Source: Buddleja alternifolia (Eukaryota > Streptophyta > Magnoliopsida > Lamiales > Scrophulariaceae). Taken from it: a DNA stretch of 64,000 nucleotides. The stretch is from the NCBI GenBank assembly GCA_019426215.1, contig CM033406.1, forward strand, positions 2,619,001 to 2,683,000. Reading direction: 5' to 3'. A program made the translations under genes and the position numbers. The first letter of the stretch is position 1, and the number at the start of each line of letters is the position of its first letter. The notes under the pieces are model-generated. The model saw only the letters and a program-made list of their open reading frames with translations. It did no database searches and had not been told where the DNA came from. Positions 33,963 through 46,384 of the stretch are shown in pieces.

Positions 33963-34860
33963 ATGACTAACCCTTTGAAAGAAATGCTTGAGAAAAATGT
34001 CCTCATTGGACCAAACTACAATGATTGGATCAAAATGCTAAGGTCAAAGCTCAGGAAGAAATCACTTGAGCACATTTTGGAGCAAGATGATCCATCTTTA
34101 CCTAGGGTTAACGAAGGAAAATCTGCTCTGAAAATATATAAGAGATGGATCTCTGATGCCCAGAAGGTCAATGACTTTATGTTGCATTCCATGAGCAAAA
34201 TTGAGACATATACATTTTGATACGGAAAGTCCCAAGTCAATGATGCTTCATTTGGAGGAAATGTTCGGGAAACATGGAAAATCAACTCGGTATTATTTAT
34301 CGAAAGAACTTTTCCAAATTAGAATGAGAGAAAATGATAAAGTTGCAAAACATGTTATGAATATGATATCCATGATAGGAAGACTTCGATCTCTAGGTAG
34401 CTACATGGATTTTCGTCTGGAAGTAGATCTCATTCTTCAATCTCTCCCTAAATCCTTCTCTGCTTATATCACTAACTTTGAGATAGACGACATAGGAGGA
34501 TCTTTGGTAGATCTTAAAGATAGGCTTGTATACTTGCAAGCCCAACTGAGAAAGGAATGGGATGATGATACTCCACCTCCAACTGGGCTACTTGGAGTAA
34601 GGATTGTTTCTAAGAACTATGAGCAAAGAATCAAACGCTCAAAAGTTGAAAAAACTTGTCTCCATTGCAATGAAGTGGATGAATGGAAGCATGACTGTCC
34701 TAAGCTAAAAGCTGAAAGCAAATCAGGTATAGAACTTTATGTTTTTGAAAACAATTGTTTTATGATGATATTTTCTACTTCTTGGATTCTAGATTCTGGA
34801 GCAAGTGCTCACATATGTGTTTTGAACCAGGATCTGGAAGAAAGTAGAAAGCTAGATTAG
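33963..34860 (+). pseudogene. Copia gag and protease start (degenerate copia)
   Basis: The gag start MTNPLKEML at 33963 runs to 34220, then a frameshift leads to 34201-34860. The knuckle reads CLHCNEVDEWKHDC, in which the usual Gly-His is Asp-Glu, so a zinc ligand is lost. The protease active site WILDSGASAHIC is intact near 34785-34820. The frame stops at 34858-34860, and a second stretch (34867-35136) carries the remaining protease region. Confidence 0.82.
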
Positions 34861-35186
34861 AAAGAAATGATGATCAATGTTGGAAGTGGACACAGGGTGG
34901 CTGCGACGCACATTGGAATTACTTCTGTTACATTATTTTCTGGACATCAAATAATTTTAAATGATTGCCTAGTTTTGCTCAATGGGCTCAAGAATATTGT
35001 TTCTATTCCTGTATTGGTCAGGAAAGGATATTTGTTTTCTTTTAAACATAATTCTTGTGATGTTTATTTTGGAAATAAGTATGTTGGCTCTGCATCTTTA
35101 ATTAATGGTTTATATTATTTGAATGTCCGAAATTAATGTATGGTAATACTATTACTAGAAAACGTAGCATGAGTGAAGTGAACTAA

Positions 35187-36302
35187 AAACTCATATGGCA
35201 CCTTAGACTAGGACATGCCGATGAATTTAAGATTCATGAGTTAGAAAAAAATGGGTTTAGTGGTTCACTTGGGTCTGACCCATATCCTACTTGTGAATCA
35301 TGTCTTAAAGACAAGATGACTAGGTCACCATTCACTGGACATTTCGAAATGGCAAATGAAATTTTAGGATTAATTCACACTGACGTTTGCAGGCCCCTCA
35401 AGGATGCGGCCCTTGGAGGTTTTCAGTACTTTATAACCTTCACAGATGACCACTCTAGGTATGGTCTAGTTTATCTGATGAAGTATAAGTTAGAATCACT
35501 TGAATGGTTCAAGGAATTCAAAGTTTTAACTGGAACATAAACTGGGCACAGTATTAAGACACTTAGATCTGATCGAGGTGGCAAATACATGAGTGCCGAG
35601 TTTGATGAGTTCATAAAAGAACAAGGCATAGTATTACAACTAACTCCTCCAGCGACTCCACCACTTAATAGGGTAGCAAAAAGAAGGAATCGTACTTTGT
35701 TGGACATGATACATTTCATGCTTAGCTACACTAATTTACCCATGTCCCTGTGGGGGCATGCTTTGCTTATAGCTGAGCATATTCTGAACAAATGTATCTT
35801 GAAATCTATTCCCACTACACCATATAAAATATGGAGCGGTAGGAAGCCTAGTCCCAAGTACATAAAGATATGGAGTCGCCCAACATATGTGAAGAAGACC
35901 AACGTAGAGAAACTAGAGGATAGATCCTTGAAAGGACGTTTTATCAGTTTTCTAGTGGATTTGATGGGATACCTCTTTTATCTGCAAAATGATCGTAGGA
36001 TCATCGTGGCCTTGCAAGCCCACTTTCTTGAAGAAGAATTCATTCGAGAAGGTGGTGTAGGTAGGAAGATTGTTCTGGAAGAACAAGATAACGTCCCTTC
36101 AGAGACATTAGTTCAAGAATCAGAATCCAATATGACACAACCGTCGCAGCGACGATCTAGCAGAATATCTCAGCGCCTGAGAGATATGGCTATCTGCACG
36201 ATACACAGCATTATTTGTATGTTGTTGCAGAAGGGAGCCATGGAGATGATCCCTCTAACTATGATGAGTAGCGACAAACATAGATTCCTCAAAGTGGCTT
36301 GA
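35187..36302 (+). pseudogene. Copia integrase (degenerate)
   Basis: Pre-integrase WHLRLGHA near 35190 and CESCLKDKMTRSPF near 35300. The core has HTDVCRPL and FTDDHSR, then a TAA at 35538-35540. The next segment has LRSDRGGKYMS and, in place of the usual QNGVAERRN, the altered LNRVAKRRN, where the catalytic Glu is Lys. The element is clearly defective. Confidence 0.8.
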
Positions 36303-37821
36303 GGCTATGAAAGCAGAGATTGATTCGATGTATTTGAACCAATTTTGGACTCTTACTGATCTACCAAATGGAGTAAGACCAATTGGATACAAATAGATCT
36401 ATAAGAGAAAGATTGGTCCGGATGGTAAGGTGGATACCTATAAGACCAAACTGGTGGCGAAAAGGTATAGTCAAAAGGAGGGCATTGCCTAAGAGGAAAC
36501 CTTTTCTCCAGTAGTCATGATCAAATCTATTAGAATTTTGCTAGCCATAGCTGCAAACTTAGATTATGAAATTTGGCAAATGGATGTGAAAATCGCATTT
36601 CTAAATGGATACCTCGAGGAGCACATTTATATGCAACAGCCCAGGGGCTTCATATCTGAAGCAGATTCTCATAAAGTTTACAAGCTAATAGGTCCATCTA
36701 TGGACTGAAACAAGCCTCTCGGAGCTGGAATCTAAGTTTCGATGAAGAAGTAAAGAAATATGGCTTCATCAAGAATGAAAACGAACCATGTGTCTATAAA
36801 ATGGTCAGTGGGAGCAAGTTGACATTCCTGGTTCTATACGTAGATGACATACTACTTATAGGGAATGACATAGGCTTATTGACGTCAGTCAAGACATGGC
36901 TCTCAAGCACGTTCTCCAGGAAAGACTTGGGAGAAACAACCGACATTCTGGGAATTCTCCTATATAGAGATAGGGTGAATAAAATGATAAGACTCTCCCA
37001 AGCGCTCTGCCTAGAGAAAGTCCTAAGAGATATGAAATACATAACTCTAAAGGAGGACTTTTACCATGAGATATGGTATTCATCTTTCCAAATCTATGAG
37101 TCCTAAAACGGACAAGGATAGAATGGAAATGAGGAATACACCTATGCATTGGTAATAGAAAGTCTCATGTACGTGATGTTGTGCACGAGACCAGATCTGG
37201 CAGATGCTGTGAGCATGGTCAGTAGGTTTCAAGCAAACCCGGGGGAGCCACACTGGACAACAGTGAAGTGTATCTTAAAGTACTTAAGAAGAACTAAAGA
37301 TATGCTATTGATATATGGAAATGAAGAATTGAAAGTGGATGGTTACACCGGTGCAGATTTTCAATGTGATCCGGATGACCTTAAGTCCACCTCTGGGTAT
37401 ATATTCACGCTCAATGGTAGAGCAATGTCTTGGAAAAGTTCCAAGGAAAGCACAATTGCTGATTCCACAACAGAGGCAGAATATGTGGCAGCCTCTGAGG
37501 CAACAAAAGAAGTTGTTTGGATGAGAAAGTTCACAGCCGAACTTCAAGTGGTTCTAAGCATGGAAATGTCATTGCCACTATGGTGTGAAAACAATGGAGC
37601 TATTGCGCAAGCTAAAGAACCATGGTCTCACAATAAATCTAAACACGTGGTGAGGAAATATCATATAATACGAGAAATTGTTGGAAGAGGTGGTATCGCC
37701 GTATAGAAAATAACCTTAGCAGAAAACGTGGTTGATCCACTCACCAAGTCAATATCACAGGCGGTGCTAGATAAACATCTTGAGCAGATGGGCATCAAAT
37801 ATCATAATGATTGGCGTTGAG
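36303..37821 (+). pseudogene. Copia reverse transcriptase and RNase H (degenerate)
   Basis: RT blocks are recognisable with stops between them: LDYEIWQMDVKIAFLNGYL at about 36555-36615, then VLYVDDILLIGNDI at about 36828-36870. RNase H is at 37149-37706, with the ADSTTEAEYVAASEA block and ending in SKHVVRKYHIIREIV. Several TAG/TGA codons and frameshifts interrupt it. A trailing VDPLTKSI motif near 37730-37755 completes the usual C-terminus. Confidence 0.85.
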
Positions 37822-37835
37822 TGCAAGTGGGAGAT

Positions 37836-39117
37836 TGTTAGGTGTATGCCCTCAATACCTACGAGGCATTAGATTGAGTAGGGATTTGATAAGTTATTTG
37901 CACAAACTATTTATTGTTTCTATTTATAGAATAAAGGTTTTGTTTTTGTTCATATAAATCTAATGGCATTTAAATGTATTGAACAAATGAAATTATAAGT
38001 CTTTGGCCAAAGCAGGAGAACTAACTTATGTATAATACATAAGGGTAGTTTAGTAATTTCATCTTACTATGATTCATAAAGCACAACATCAAGTCCTATG
38101 AGTTTGACATAATCCATGACTCTCACTCGATCGGGATGTTACAGTGAAGGGCTTATACTCATATGGTATCTGTGACCTAAAGGTTCGTATTGATCTGTTC
38201 ATTTCAATTAGGTTTCGATGTGAGTCCACGTGACTGGCTAAGTGACAATCACATCCTTGGTTTCTTCCCAATGCCAATTGAAAGGAACCTAGAGAGTCGC
38301 GCTTCAAAGAAATTGAGCGAAGAAAATTCTTTCATTGTCATATATATAAATTAAGATAATTTGCTATTTGATGAGCAAATTAATTTATTTGATTAATTGG
38401 ATTAATGGAAATTTATTAATGGAAATAAATTAATAATAAATAATTAGATGAATTTATTATGAATACATTAATTTATTTGATAATTAGATTAATGGAAATA
38501 AATTAATTATAATAAATAAATAGACTTACTTATTATACTCATCCTTTTATTAAATAATTAGATTATTTAATTTAGATGATTATTAATTAGTATTATATTT
38601 TAATTTGATTAAAATATGTTGGACCTAATTAATAATTGGACTAAGTTGAAAGTCAACTTAGCCCAATGAGAATGAGATGGGCGTGTGGTAGACGTCTATT
38701 GAGGAGTTGGATAGGCTTAAAGAATTAGTTAATTCCAAGCCCATCACTCCTTATATATACCTAACATTGGTTCAGTTAAAACCTAACTCTCACATTAGAC
38801 TTGACAGCAAAGAAAGAAGAAGAGAAAATCTCTCTCCCTCTCCTTGGTAGCCGTCGGCCCTTAGAGAGTCAAAGGTGGTGGATTTTTTCTTTAAGTTCGT
38901 TCCGGCGTGATATCTAGAGGCAGGAGTTTTCCAATTGCTGCTATTTGGAAGATCAAGTCTTTAATCAAATCAAAATGTTAGTGAAAATATGAAATTGGAT
39001 TTTATCATCATGTTAATTTTTGAAATTTATGAAAATCATTAAAACTCAAAAGTGATCCAATTGTGAATCCAAATATTTATTTAAGATTTTGCTGCGCAAG
39101 AATCAAGTTTCACAACA
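37836..39117 (+). repeat. 3' LTR of the degenerate copia, about 1.28 kb
   Basis: Follows the purine tract, starts TGTTAGGTGTATGCCC and ends TTTCACAACA. It is much shorter than the 5' LTR and only roughly 75-80% alike in the aligned blocks. Confidence 0.78.
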
Positions 39118-39171
39118 AGACTATTAAAGAGATTCTCCAAAGCAAAGAGAGCTCACATCACATTAGAGCTG

Positions 39172-40052
39172 TGTTTACACTAAAAATGAAAATGGATTTT
39201 ACGAATTAAAAAACCCAAGTGGCCCAACACTGATTAATGGGCCCAAAAATAAAAGATTAAGCCCATTATAACAATAACAATGCATAGAATGATTTAAAAT
39301 CGAATGGGCCCAATGAGAGTCTAAATTGGGCAGGATAACAAGGCGGGATCAAAGATGTCAATTCCAAGGCAGGATCAGAGAGTCGAGAATTCCGTAAGAA
39401 AAGTAACCCGCCAAGATGAAAGAATTTTGAAAAAGAAGTTAGAGGCAGTTCCCAAAGGTTGAGAACGTGGGATCACGAATCGGAGATAAAAACGAAAGAG
39501 GAAAGAGAAAGAAGCAGCGGAATCATCAACAACTTATTTACTCTTTTCTTAGGAGTAGGCGTAATTATGAGTAATCTATAGCATAGATTAGCAGTAGTCG
39601 TAAGTAGTAATAGTTAATCGAGAATCGCTGGATCCGGCCTTCAGGGTTTGTACTGGCATTCGATCAATTGTAATCTTCCCGAATTGAAGACTTTCATGGA
39701 GGTATAAATTATCTTTTTTTAGATTTCAGTATTTGATAGGTGATTTGTATCTTGACTTAAGTTTTCTGTTCATTACTATCGTATTCAAAAGAAAAGATTC
39801 TCACGTAGGTATAAGATTATCTTTTGTCAGATTTAAGTATTTGAGAGATAATTTTTATCTAGACTTGAATCTTATCTTTCATCTTATTATTGCATTCGAA
39901 GACAATAAATAACTTCTAAATTAAGGTTTGAACCACCGAAATAGCGTGTCGAACGCAGGGGTTGAAAGATAATCTCAAGATATAGATTATCGCGGGGCTC
40001 GGAACACGAGATGGGATCCACCCTAGTCTAGTTTGTTTTTTTTAACGAAACA
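39172..40052 (+). repeat. 5' LTR of the gypsy/PMD element, 881 bp
   Basis: TGTTTACACTAAAAATG...ACGAAACA, aligned end to end with 44474-45354. Confidence 0.93.
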
Positions 40053-40129
40053 AGTTTTTGGCGACCACAGTGGGAGTCGGTTTTGATAACTGACGTTGTA
40101 AAATCTTTTAGAAGCAAAATTTTTGTATA

Positions 40130-42145
40130 ATGTCTAGGGATTCACTCAGAGACGATTTGGCTGACTGCTGTGATACTCAACCAATTGCGAGACAAAAGGT
40201 TAGAGCGGACAAAATGTATGAACAATTTGTCCGGGTTATGAAACAGACCTTAGCGGGTGCTCGTGAAGATCAAAGAAGAGAATTCGATGATCAGTACCGA
40301 GCATTAGCACAAGAATCGGCCCGAATATTCACTGCAATTGTGCAAGACATTGCAGTGAACGCTCGAGATGAACTGGCTCGAGAGATTACTCGAGTAATCA
40401 CAGAATTAGGAGAAATCTTTAACCAAACGTGTGATGTTTTCTCGAATATGATAAATACTTAGGTAGCCTTAGTGCTTGAACCCTTAATTAGCAGGCATAA
40501 CACTCTAGTAGAAAAAGTATCTCAATTAATATTAATAGAACTTAGGATTCGAACCAGGACAATCAATCCAAATGAAGTTCCTCTCGGATATCCTCAAGAT
40601 GCTCGAACTCAAGAAGAAAGATTCGAGATTGGCTAGTCTTCGAATCAAGTTCCGCTTCCTTCGAGTCAGGTTCCTTTCGAGGAGCAGCGGTTCTCGAATC
40701 CACAAAATGCTGGGGGGCATCCACGTGTAAGTCAAGTGAATGCCTATACGAGTCAATTTAATCCTCAGCCAGCAAGGCCAAATGTCCCTGTACCACCGAA
40801 TGGTCCGGAACAAATGCTTGTTGGTTATCCACCGAATGTTAATCTTGGGAATCCTGAGCCAAATGTCGGCTATACCCAAGGGTACTATAGTGGGGTTCAA
40901 AATATGTCTCAAGGGCCACCTAGGTCTTTGAATATGGTAAATCAAGGTTTGCCTAATTATCAGACAAAACATAATTTCCCTTATATGGCTAATAACTTCC
41001 AACACCCGTATACTGGGGGGCATTATATGCCTAACAATTATGTGGGCGGAAATTTAGGGCCACAAGTACAAGATCCTCTGCAGAATCAAGTAGAGATGGC
41101 TATCAAAAGAATATACGGGCTTGGTTTTTGAAGAAACCACCGGCTGATTCCGGGAAAACCTTACCCTGATTGGGTAGATAGAAATTTTCTTTTCCCAAGA
41201 ACCTACAAAATCCCTAACTTTACTCTATTTTCCGAGGACGACCATGTGTCAGCCTTAGAACACCTATCTCGATTCACATGCCAGTGTCGAGAGGCTGCTA
41301 ACCAGGAATACCTTAAACTAAGATTGTTCCCCACTTCTTCAACTGGATCTGCCTTCAACTGGTATACGAATTTATCTCCTAATTCGATACATACTTGGGA
41401 TGAAATGCAGTTCCAGTTTCAGAATAATTTTGCTCGAACCGAACCGAGCATGACTATGAGTGACTTAGCCAAAATTAGGCAGAGTACTGGAGAGTCAATA
41501 GAGGAGTTCTTAGCCCGATTTAAGAAAGCTAGAATCAAGTGTCATTTGAACCTCCCCGAGTCCGAATTTGTACAGTTAGCACAACAAAACATGGCCTTCG
41601 AATATAGGGTAAAATTCGACGGAATGATGTTCTCTGACTTCCGAAGCCTAGCAGAGAGTGCAATAAGATACGAAAACATGTTAAAAGAGGAAAGCCAGTG
41701 AAAATATCAGGGATTCAATACCTTTGAAGTGGGTATTCCATGGGCGTTCGAAGATGCCTATGAAATAGATTTGGCAGAATTTATCAAAGGACCCCCATTT
41801 CAGTGTGAGGCCCTCGAAAGAAAGAACTGTGTAGCTACAGGTTCGTTACAAACGAAAAAGGAAAAAGAGTATAATTTCGATGTAACAAAAACAGAAGGAA
41901 TATTTGATTGCCTCCTGGCAAATAAAAAGCTTAAATTAAAAGAAAAACATCGAATACCATCAAAGGCAGAAACTAAAGGAAAGCCATAATGTAAATGGCA
42001 TAATGCTTTTTCACATGAAACGAATGAGTGCATTATGTTTAGGAATTTAATACAAGAAAAAAAGACTCGAAAGTTGAGCCATATTCACCATGCCAGCACA
42101 CAGCCTGGTAATGTCTGTGATTTGCTTGCGGATAATCCGTCTTGA
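40130..42145 (+). pseudogene. Gypsy gag, one intact frame with five nonsense codons
   Basis: 672 codons in a single frame without any indel. Stops lie at 40460 (TAG), 40634 (TAG), 41129 (TGA), 41699 (TGA) and 41987 (TAA), each one C-to-T step from CAG, CAG, CGA, CGA and CAA. The domain order is a coiled, charged N-terminus (to about residue 110) and a Pro/Asn/Gly-rich linker (about 200-330). The Retrotrans_gag core follows at about 370-525 (LFPTSSTGSAFNWYTNL, TWDEMQFQFQNNF), then a CKWHNAFSHETNEC zinc-binding motif near residue 625. The terminal stop is at 42143-42145. Confidence 0.85.
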
Positions 42146-42884
42146 ATAACTACGCCTCAAGACTTTATTCCAGAAATCCACGAAACATCTCTCGACTCGG
42201 AGAATTCTGCAAAAATAGGAATAAAGCAAGGGGGAATCTGGCAGGAGGCTTGGTTCCGGATAAGAGCTTCGGCTTTGGCCCTTTGATGGTTCGCTATATG
42301 AAATTGCCTGCTCGATCAAGGGCGGTTCATGGTACCCAGAAATGGCAAAGAGAAGCACTGGGTTATGCCAAATTATTGCGAACAGAGCTACAAAATAAAG
42401 ACGAGGATAAGTCAACGAAACTCGAAATAAGACACACTCGAAATACAATGTGTTTGAAACAAGGCACATTCGAAATGATTATGCGCTAGAAAAGCACCAC
42501 ATGCTCGAAAATATAACTATTCGAAATCTATAACCTCAAAGTTTATCATACTCAAAAGATACAAATCTACACACTTAAAACATGCTGGAATTACCTGTGG
42601 GTTGTAAACTTCGACTCCGGGGATATTGTCAGCAAATAGAAGGTGTCGGGATGATAGAATAGACCTCCAGTATGGGTGGTCATCTATGGAGGAATCAAGC
42701 GAATCAATCACTCGCATCTAGTCGGGTAAAGCAGTATGAGACCAATGAGTTCGTGCTTGATCATGCCTTGTTTCGAAAAAAGGACACCAGGTGGAAACAT
42801 AGAGCGGATTATAAATAGCGCCCAAGGCCACGAGGTATGATTCCTTCTCGAGGGGAATCATATACTAGCTTCCCCGTAACAAAC
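42146..42884. other. Spacer between gag and the antisense PMD gene
   Basis: The place where pol would begin. It holds unconvincing ORFs on both strands (for example 42142-42489 plus) but no protease DTG/DSG motif and no RT motif. It may be eroded element sequence or the 3' UTR of the PMD gene. Confidence 0.55.
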
Positions 42885-44006
42885 CTAATTCAAAACAGGC
42901 TCGAATAAAAAATTGGAGGACTTTTTCGTGGACCGTCGTTCCTCATTTCGAATCGAGGCTTCGAGGGATTGGATAGTCCTAATATTTAATAATTCGGGGT
43001 AATATAGAAAGGACCAACATGTCAATAACCACAGGGGACTAGCCAGTTTATGAGCATTCGAAGGATCACTATGCAAGTTAAACATCATACGATAGAAATG
43101 AGCCAACACTAGTGGAGCCAATTCGATGGGTCCCACGGTAACAACAATGTTGGCAGACAGAGTAAGAAAAGTTTTATTCACGACACAACCGGCGTTCATA
43201 AACAGCTGGGAAAAGATAAAATTCAAAAACAAAACCTCTTCGAAGGGAGTAGGCGGGTCATCGCAACTGATAAAGAATTTGACCAAAGCAGTGTAAGCAA
43301 TATTCGCACCTTTATTTTTGCCATGATGCTTCAACCAAGTTTTGGTGGATAATAAGAGAGCTCGAGCATTAGGTAATGGCTCACCAGTAGGAAGGAGTGC
43401 ACCCGTCGGAGAAAGACCGGTAATCAGAAAGACGTCTTCCAACGTGATTGTCTGAAAACCCCGAGGCAATACAACGCAATTGTACGAAGGGTGCCAGGAA
43501 TAAACAAGAGCATCTGTTGTTACCTGCTCGAAGGGAAGAACTGGATAACAGGCTATTCGAATAAGCCCTAGAAGCCGATTGCCTTCCCATTTGCTATGAA
43601 GATGATGCAACCTTTCGAACCAAGGGTATGCATCAATGACCCCAATCCAACCATTGATGGGTTTGGTTTTGCTCGTCCAACCATATTTATTTTCCACCCT
43701 AGACTGAAAACGAGGAGCATCACCCTCCAAGGCAGGCCAAGTACCCAATAAATCGGGATTACTAGCCTCAGAGGGTTCGAATGCCTCGGATCGAAATCGA
43801 GGCCTGAGACAGACGTGATTGATCGATTAACCACGGCGATCAAGAACCCATGGAGGAATTATGTGGGTAGAACCAAGAGGGGATATTTTGGTATCACAAT
43901 AATAGGTTTCGAAATTCTTGATAACCTGGAACAAATCTTGGGCATCTTCACAATCCAAGATACTTGCTCGAGCAACTAGACGAGAAAGATGGTGAGAGTT
44001 TGCCAT
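42885..44006 (-). pseudogene. Plant mobile domain (PMD) protein gene, one in-frame stop
   Basis: The protein starts MANSHHLSRL at 44006 and runs 374 codons to a stop at 42885, with one in-frame TAA at 43827-43829 (codon 60, again one step from CAA). The N-terminal part has the PMD-like PPWVLDRRG block. The core contains INGWIGVIDAYPWFERL, then the family hallmark GFQTITLEDVFLITGLS followed by PTGEPLP. PMD proteins (MAIN/MAIL1-like, and the N-terminus of the PP7 long-form phosphatase) are plant proteins also found inside transposable elements. The gene is wholly between the LTRs and antisense to gag, and has its own TATA box. Its cellular role here is unknown. Confidence 0.85.
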
Positions 44007-44161
44007 CGAAGACCAGGCGAAAAAGATGATAGATCTCGAGAATGAGGGGTGTTTGAGGATAGGAGAAGGAAGCGAAGTCTTCGAAAGGAAGATGGGTCGC
44101 TCGAAAAATAAGGAGTGAGAAAGAAAGTGATGAATAGTACGGCTAAGAAGAAGTGATGGAT

Positions 44162-44169
44162 TATTTATA
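44162..44169 (-). promoter_or_regulatory. TATA box of the antisense PMD gene
   Basis: A consensus TATAAATA on the minus strand, 156 nt upstream of the PMD start codon, would give a 5' UTR of about 125 nt. It lies inside the element, 300 bp before the 3' LTR, so the gene need not rely on the LTR promoter. Motif only; no start-site data. Confidence 0.55.
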
Positions 44170-44473
44170 GGGATCAAGTGTCCAATCATGAAAAGACGCT
44201 TCTGTCACTTAATAGGGAACACGAAGAACTTCAGGCGTTTTCTACCCGCCAAAAAATATGAAAAGTCTCTTGTAAAGGGACGTGTTATTAAGGGACTTGA
44301 ATGTCTAATAAAGACACACCTGCTAATCCCTAAGGGATACGAAAAGTCTCAGGCGTCTTTTAACAGAAAACACGATCTTCCATACCCTCCAGAATATAAA
44401 ACGATGGTTAACCAGGAGACGTGTATCTTAATATACATGAACTTGAAATGTTCACGTATATTAGGGAGGCATT

Positions 44474-45354
44474 TGTTTACACTAAAAATGAAAATGGGTT
44501 TTACGAATTAAAAACCCAAGTCGCCCAACACTGATTAATGGGCCCAAAAATAAAAGATTAAGTCCATTATAACAATAACAATGCATAGAATGATTTAAAA
44601 TGGAATGGGTCCAATGAGAGTCTAAATTGGACAGGATAACAAGACGGGATCAAAGATGTCAATTCTAAGGCAGGATCAGAGAGTCGGGAATTCCGTAAGA
44701 AAAGTAACCCGCCAAGACGAAAGAATTTTGAAAAAGAAGTTTGAGGCAGTTCCCGAAGGTTGAGAACGTGGGATCACAAATCGGAGATAAAAACGAAAGA
44801 GGAAAGAGAAAGAAGCAGCGAAATCATCAACAACTTATTTACTCTTTTCTTAGGAGTAGGCGTAATTAGGAGTAGTCTATAGCATAGATTAGCAGTAGTC
44901 GTAAGTAGTAATAGTTTATCGAGAATCGCTGGATCCGGCCTTCAGGGTTTGTACTGGCATTCGATCAATTGTAATCTTCCCTAATTGAAGACTTTTATGG
45001 AGGTATAAATTATCTTTTTTCAGATTTCAATATTTGATAGGTGATTTGTATTTTGACTTACGTTTTCCGTTCATTACTATCGTATTCAAAAGAAAAGATT
45101 TTCACGTAGGTATAAGATTATCTTTTGTCAGATTTAAGTATCTGAGAGATAATCTTTATCTGGATTTGAATATTATCTTTCATCTTATTATTGCATTCGA
45201 AGACAATAAATAACTTCTAAATTAAGGCTTGAACCACCGAAATAGCGTGTTAAATGCAGGGGTTGAAAGATAATCTCAAAATATAGATTATCGCGGGGCT
45301 CGAAACACGAGATTGGATCTACCCTAGTCTAGTTTGTTTTTTTTTAACGAAACA
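44474..45354 (+). repeat. 3' LTR of the gypsy/PMD element, 881 bp
   Basis: Partner of 39172-40052, followed by the second AGCTG target copy. Confidence 0.93.
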
Positions 45355-46384
45355 AGCTGCATATATAGCAAAAAGAAAAATTCAAGGCATCCTCTTGCAC
45401 CAATGCACCATGTAGCCCCGCCAAAAAAGAACTGACAGGTGTCCATCTAGTAATTGATAGCTCCCAATTGAAGAAGGCACCGGTGGGATTCAACCGAGAG
45501 ATAGTGCAAGGCGTTGACCAAATCACCCTCCCAATATGAGCTACAAAGATGGTAGAATCTTGATGGTAAAGCTTCATCAGCATACATCATGATTTTCACC
45601 AAAAAAAAATGCATACATCATGATCCTCGAGGCGCGTCTCAATCTTTTATAGGACATAGTCACCACATGCCACATGAAGATGGAATCCCCATTTCCAATG
45701 GAGAAGGAAACCAAGCAAGAAATCGAAGGATGGTGTGAGAATCTCAAGCTATGTTACAGTGTGCGGATACGGGACACGAACACAATACAGTACGGATACG
45801 GCGATCCGGTTATTTCAAAATTTTAGAATACGATATGATGAGAATACGACTATTAATATATATATAAATATATTTATATATATATACTTGTCTTATTTAA
45901 TCTTCACGCAACCAATAAACATTTCAAACAAATAAAAATATTAATCTATTCAACTTCACCAGCCAATAAAAAAGAATTAAAGATATCAAATGATTGTATC
46001 ATATATGTGTATATATTTAGGGCGGGCCTGTTTGGTAACCCTATTTTTTTGAGTTTTTATGTTTTTGTTTCAAAAATACCGAAAATAAGAAGTAAAAACG
46101 TGTTTGATTAAATTGTTTCTGCTTTCTCCTTTTCAAAAACGTTTTCAAAATCAATAAAAAAAGTGCAAACACAGAATGTTTTGCAAAAAATTCAATAACG
46201 GTTTGTAGATTTTAAAAAAGGTTAATTACATACGATCCCTCTGTGATATGCCTAATTATCAACCTGTCCCCCGTGATAAAAAAATAACAAGCAACCCCCT
46301 TATATTTTTAAATATGCAGAGACAGTCAGACAGTATTATTAAGTGTAATAAAACCGGAGGTAGCGTCAACGCCTAAGGGTTTGG
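45355..46384. other. Intergenic flank of the gypsy element
   Basis: An unrecognised minus-strand ORF begins at 45583 and runs leftward into the LTR end (to about 45344); I cannot support it as a gene. AT-rich TATATA tract at about 45855-45890. GGGCCTGTTTGGTAA near 46023 resembles the end of hAT-type MITEs, but no matching second terminus was found. Confidence 0.5.

Larger units (their letters stand above)
29929..39117 (+). mobile_element. Old, degenerate Ty1/copia element with a long structured leader
   Basis: The presumed 5' LTR is 29929-31644, followed by a PBS (TGGTACCAGAGCC, 31646-31658). Next come a leader of about 2.3 kb, then gag, protease, integrase, RT and RNase H (33963-37821), a purine-rich tract (CAAGTGGGAGAT) and the presumed 3' LTR 37836-39117. 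The LTRs share start, end and several blocks but differ strongly in length (1716 against 1282 bp) and sequence. The flanks (GCACC and AGACT) show no target duplication. The coding part has many stops and frameshifts. It may be one old element, or an element whose LTRs were exchanged by recombination. Confidence 0.85.
39172..45354 (+). mobile_element. Gypsy-type gag-only LTR element carrying an antisense PMD gene
   Basis: Two 881-bp LTRs (39172-40052 and 44474-45354) are flanked by a perfect 5-bp duplication, AGCTG (39167-39171 and 45355-45359). The 5' LTR is followed by TTGGCGACCACAGTGGG, a gypsy-like PBS/leader, and the 3' LTR is preceded by the purine-rich TTAGGGAGGCATT. The 4.4-kb interior has a Retrotrans_gag-type gag on the plus strand and a plant mobile domain gene on the minus strand. 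I find no protease, RT, RNase H or integrase motif in any frame. The LTRs differ at roughly 4-5% of sites, so the insertion is not recent. The element must have been mobilised in trans. Confidence 0.9.

Noticed and set aside
42885..44006. PMD gene as an ordinary host gene
   Set aside because: It is entirely enclosed by one pair of LTRs with a matching AGCTG target duplication, so it moved with the element.
45344..45583. Minus-strand ORF next to the gypsy LTR
   Set aside because: No recognisable domain, and it runs into the LTR end, so the ORF is partly created by the insertion.
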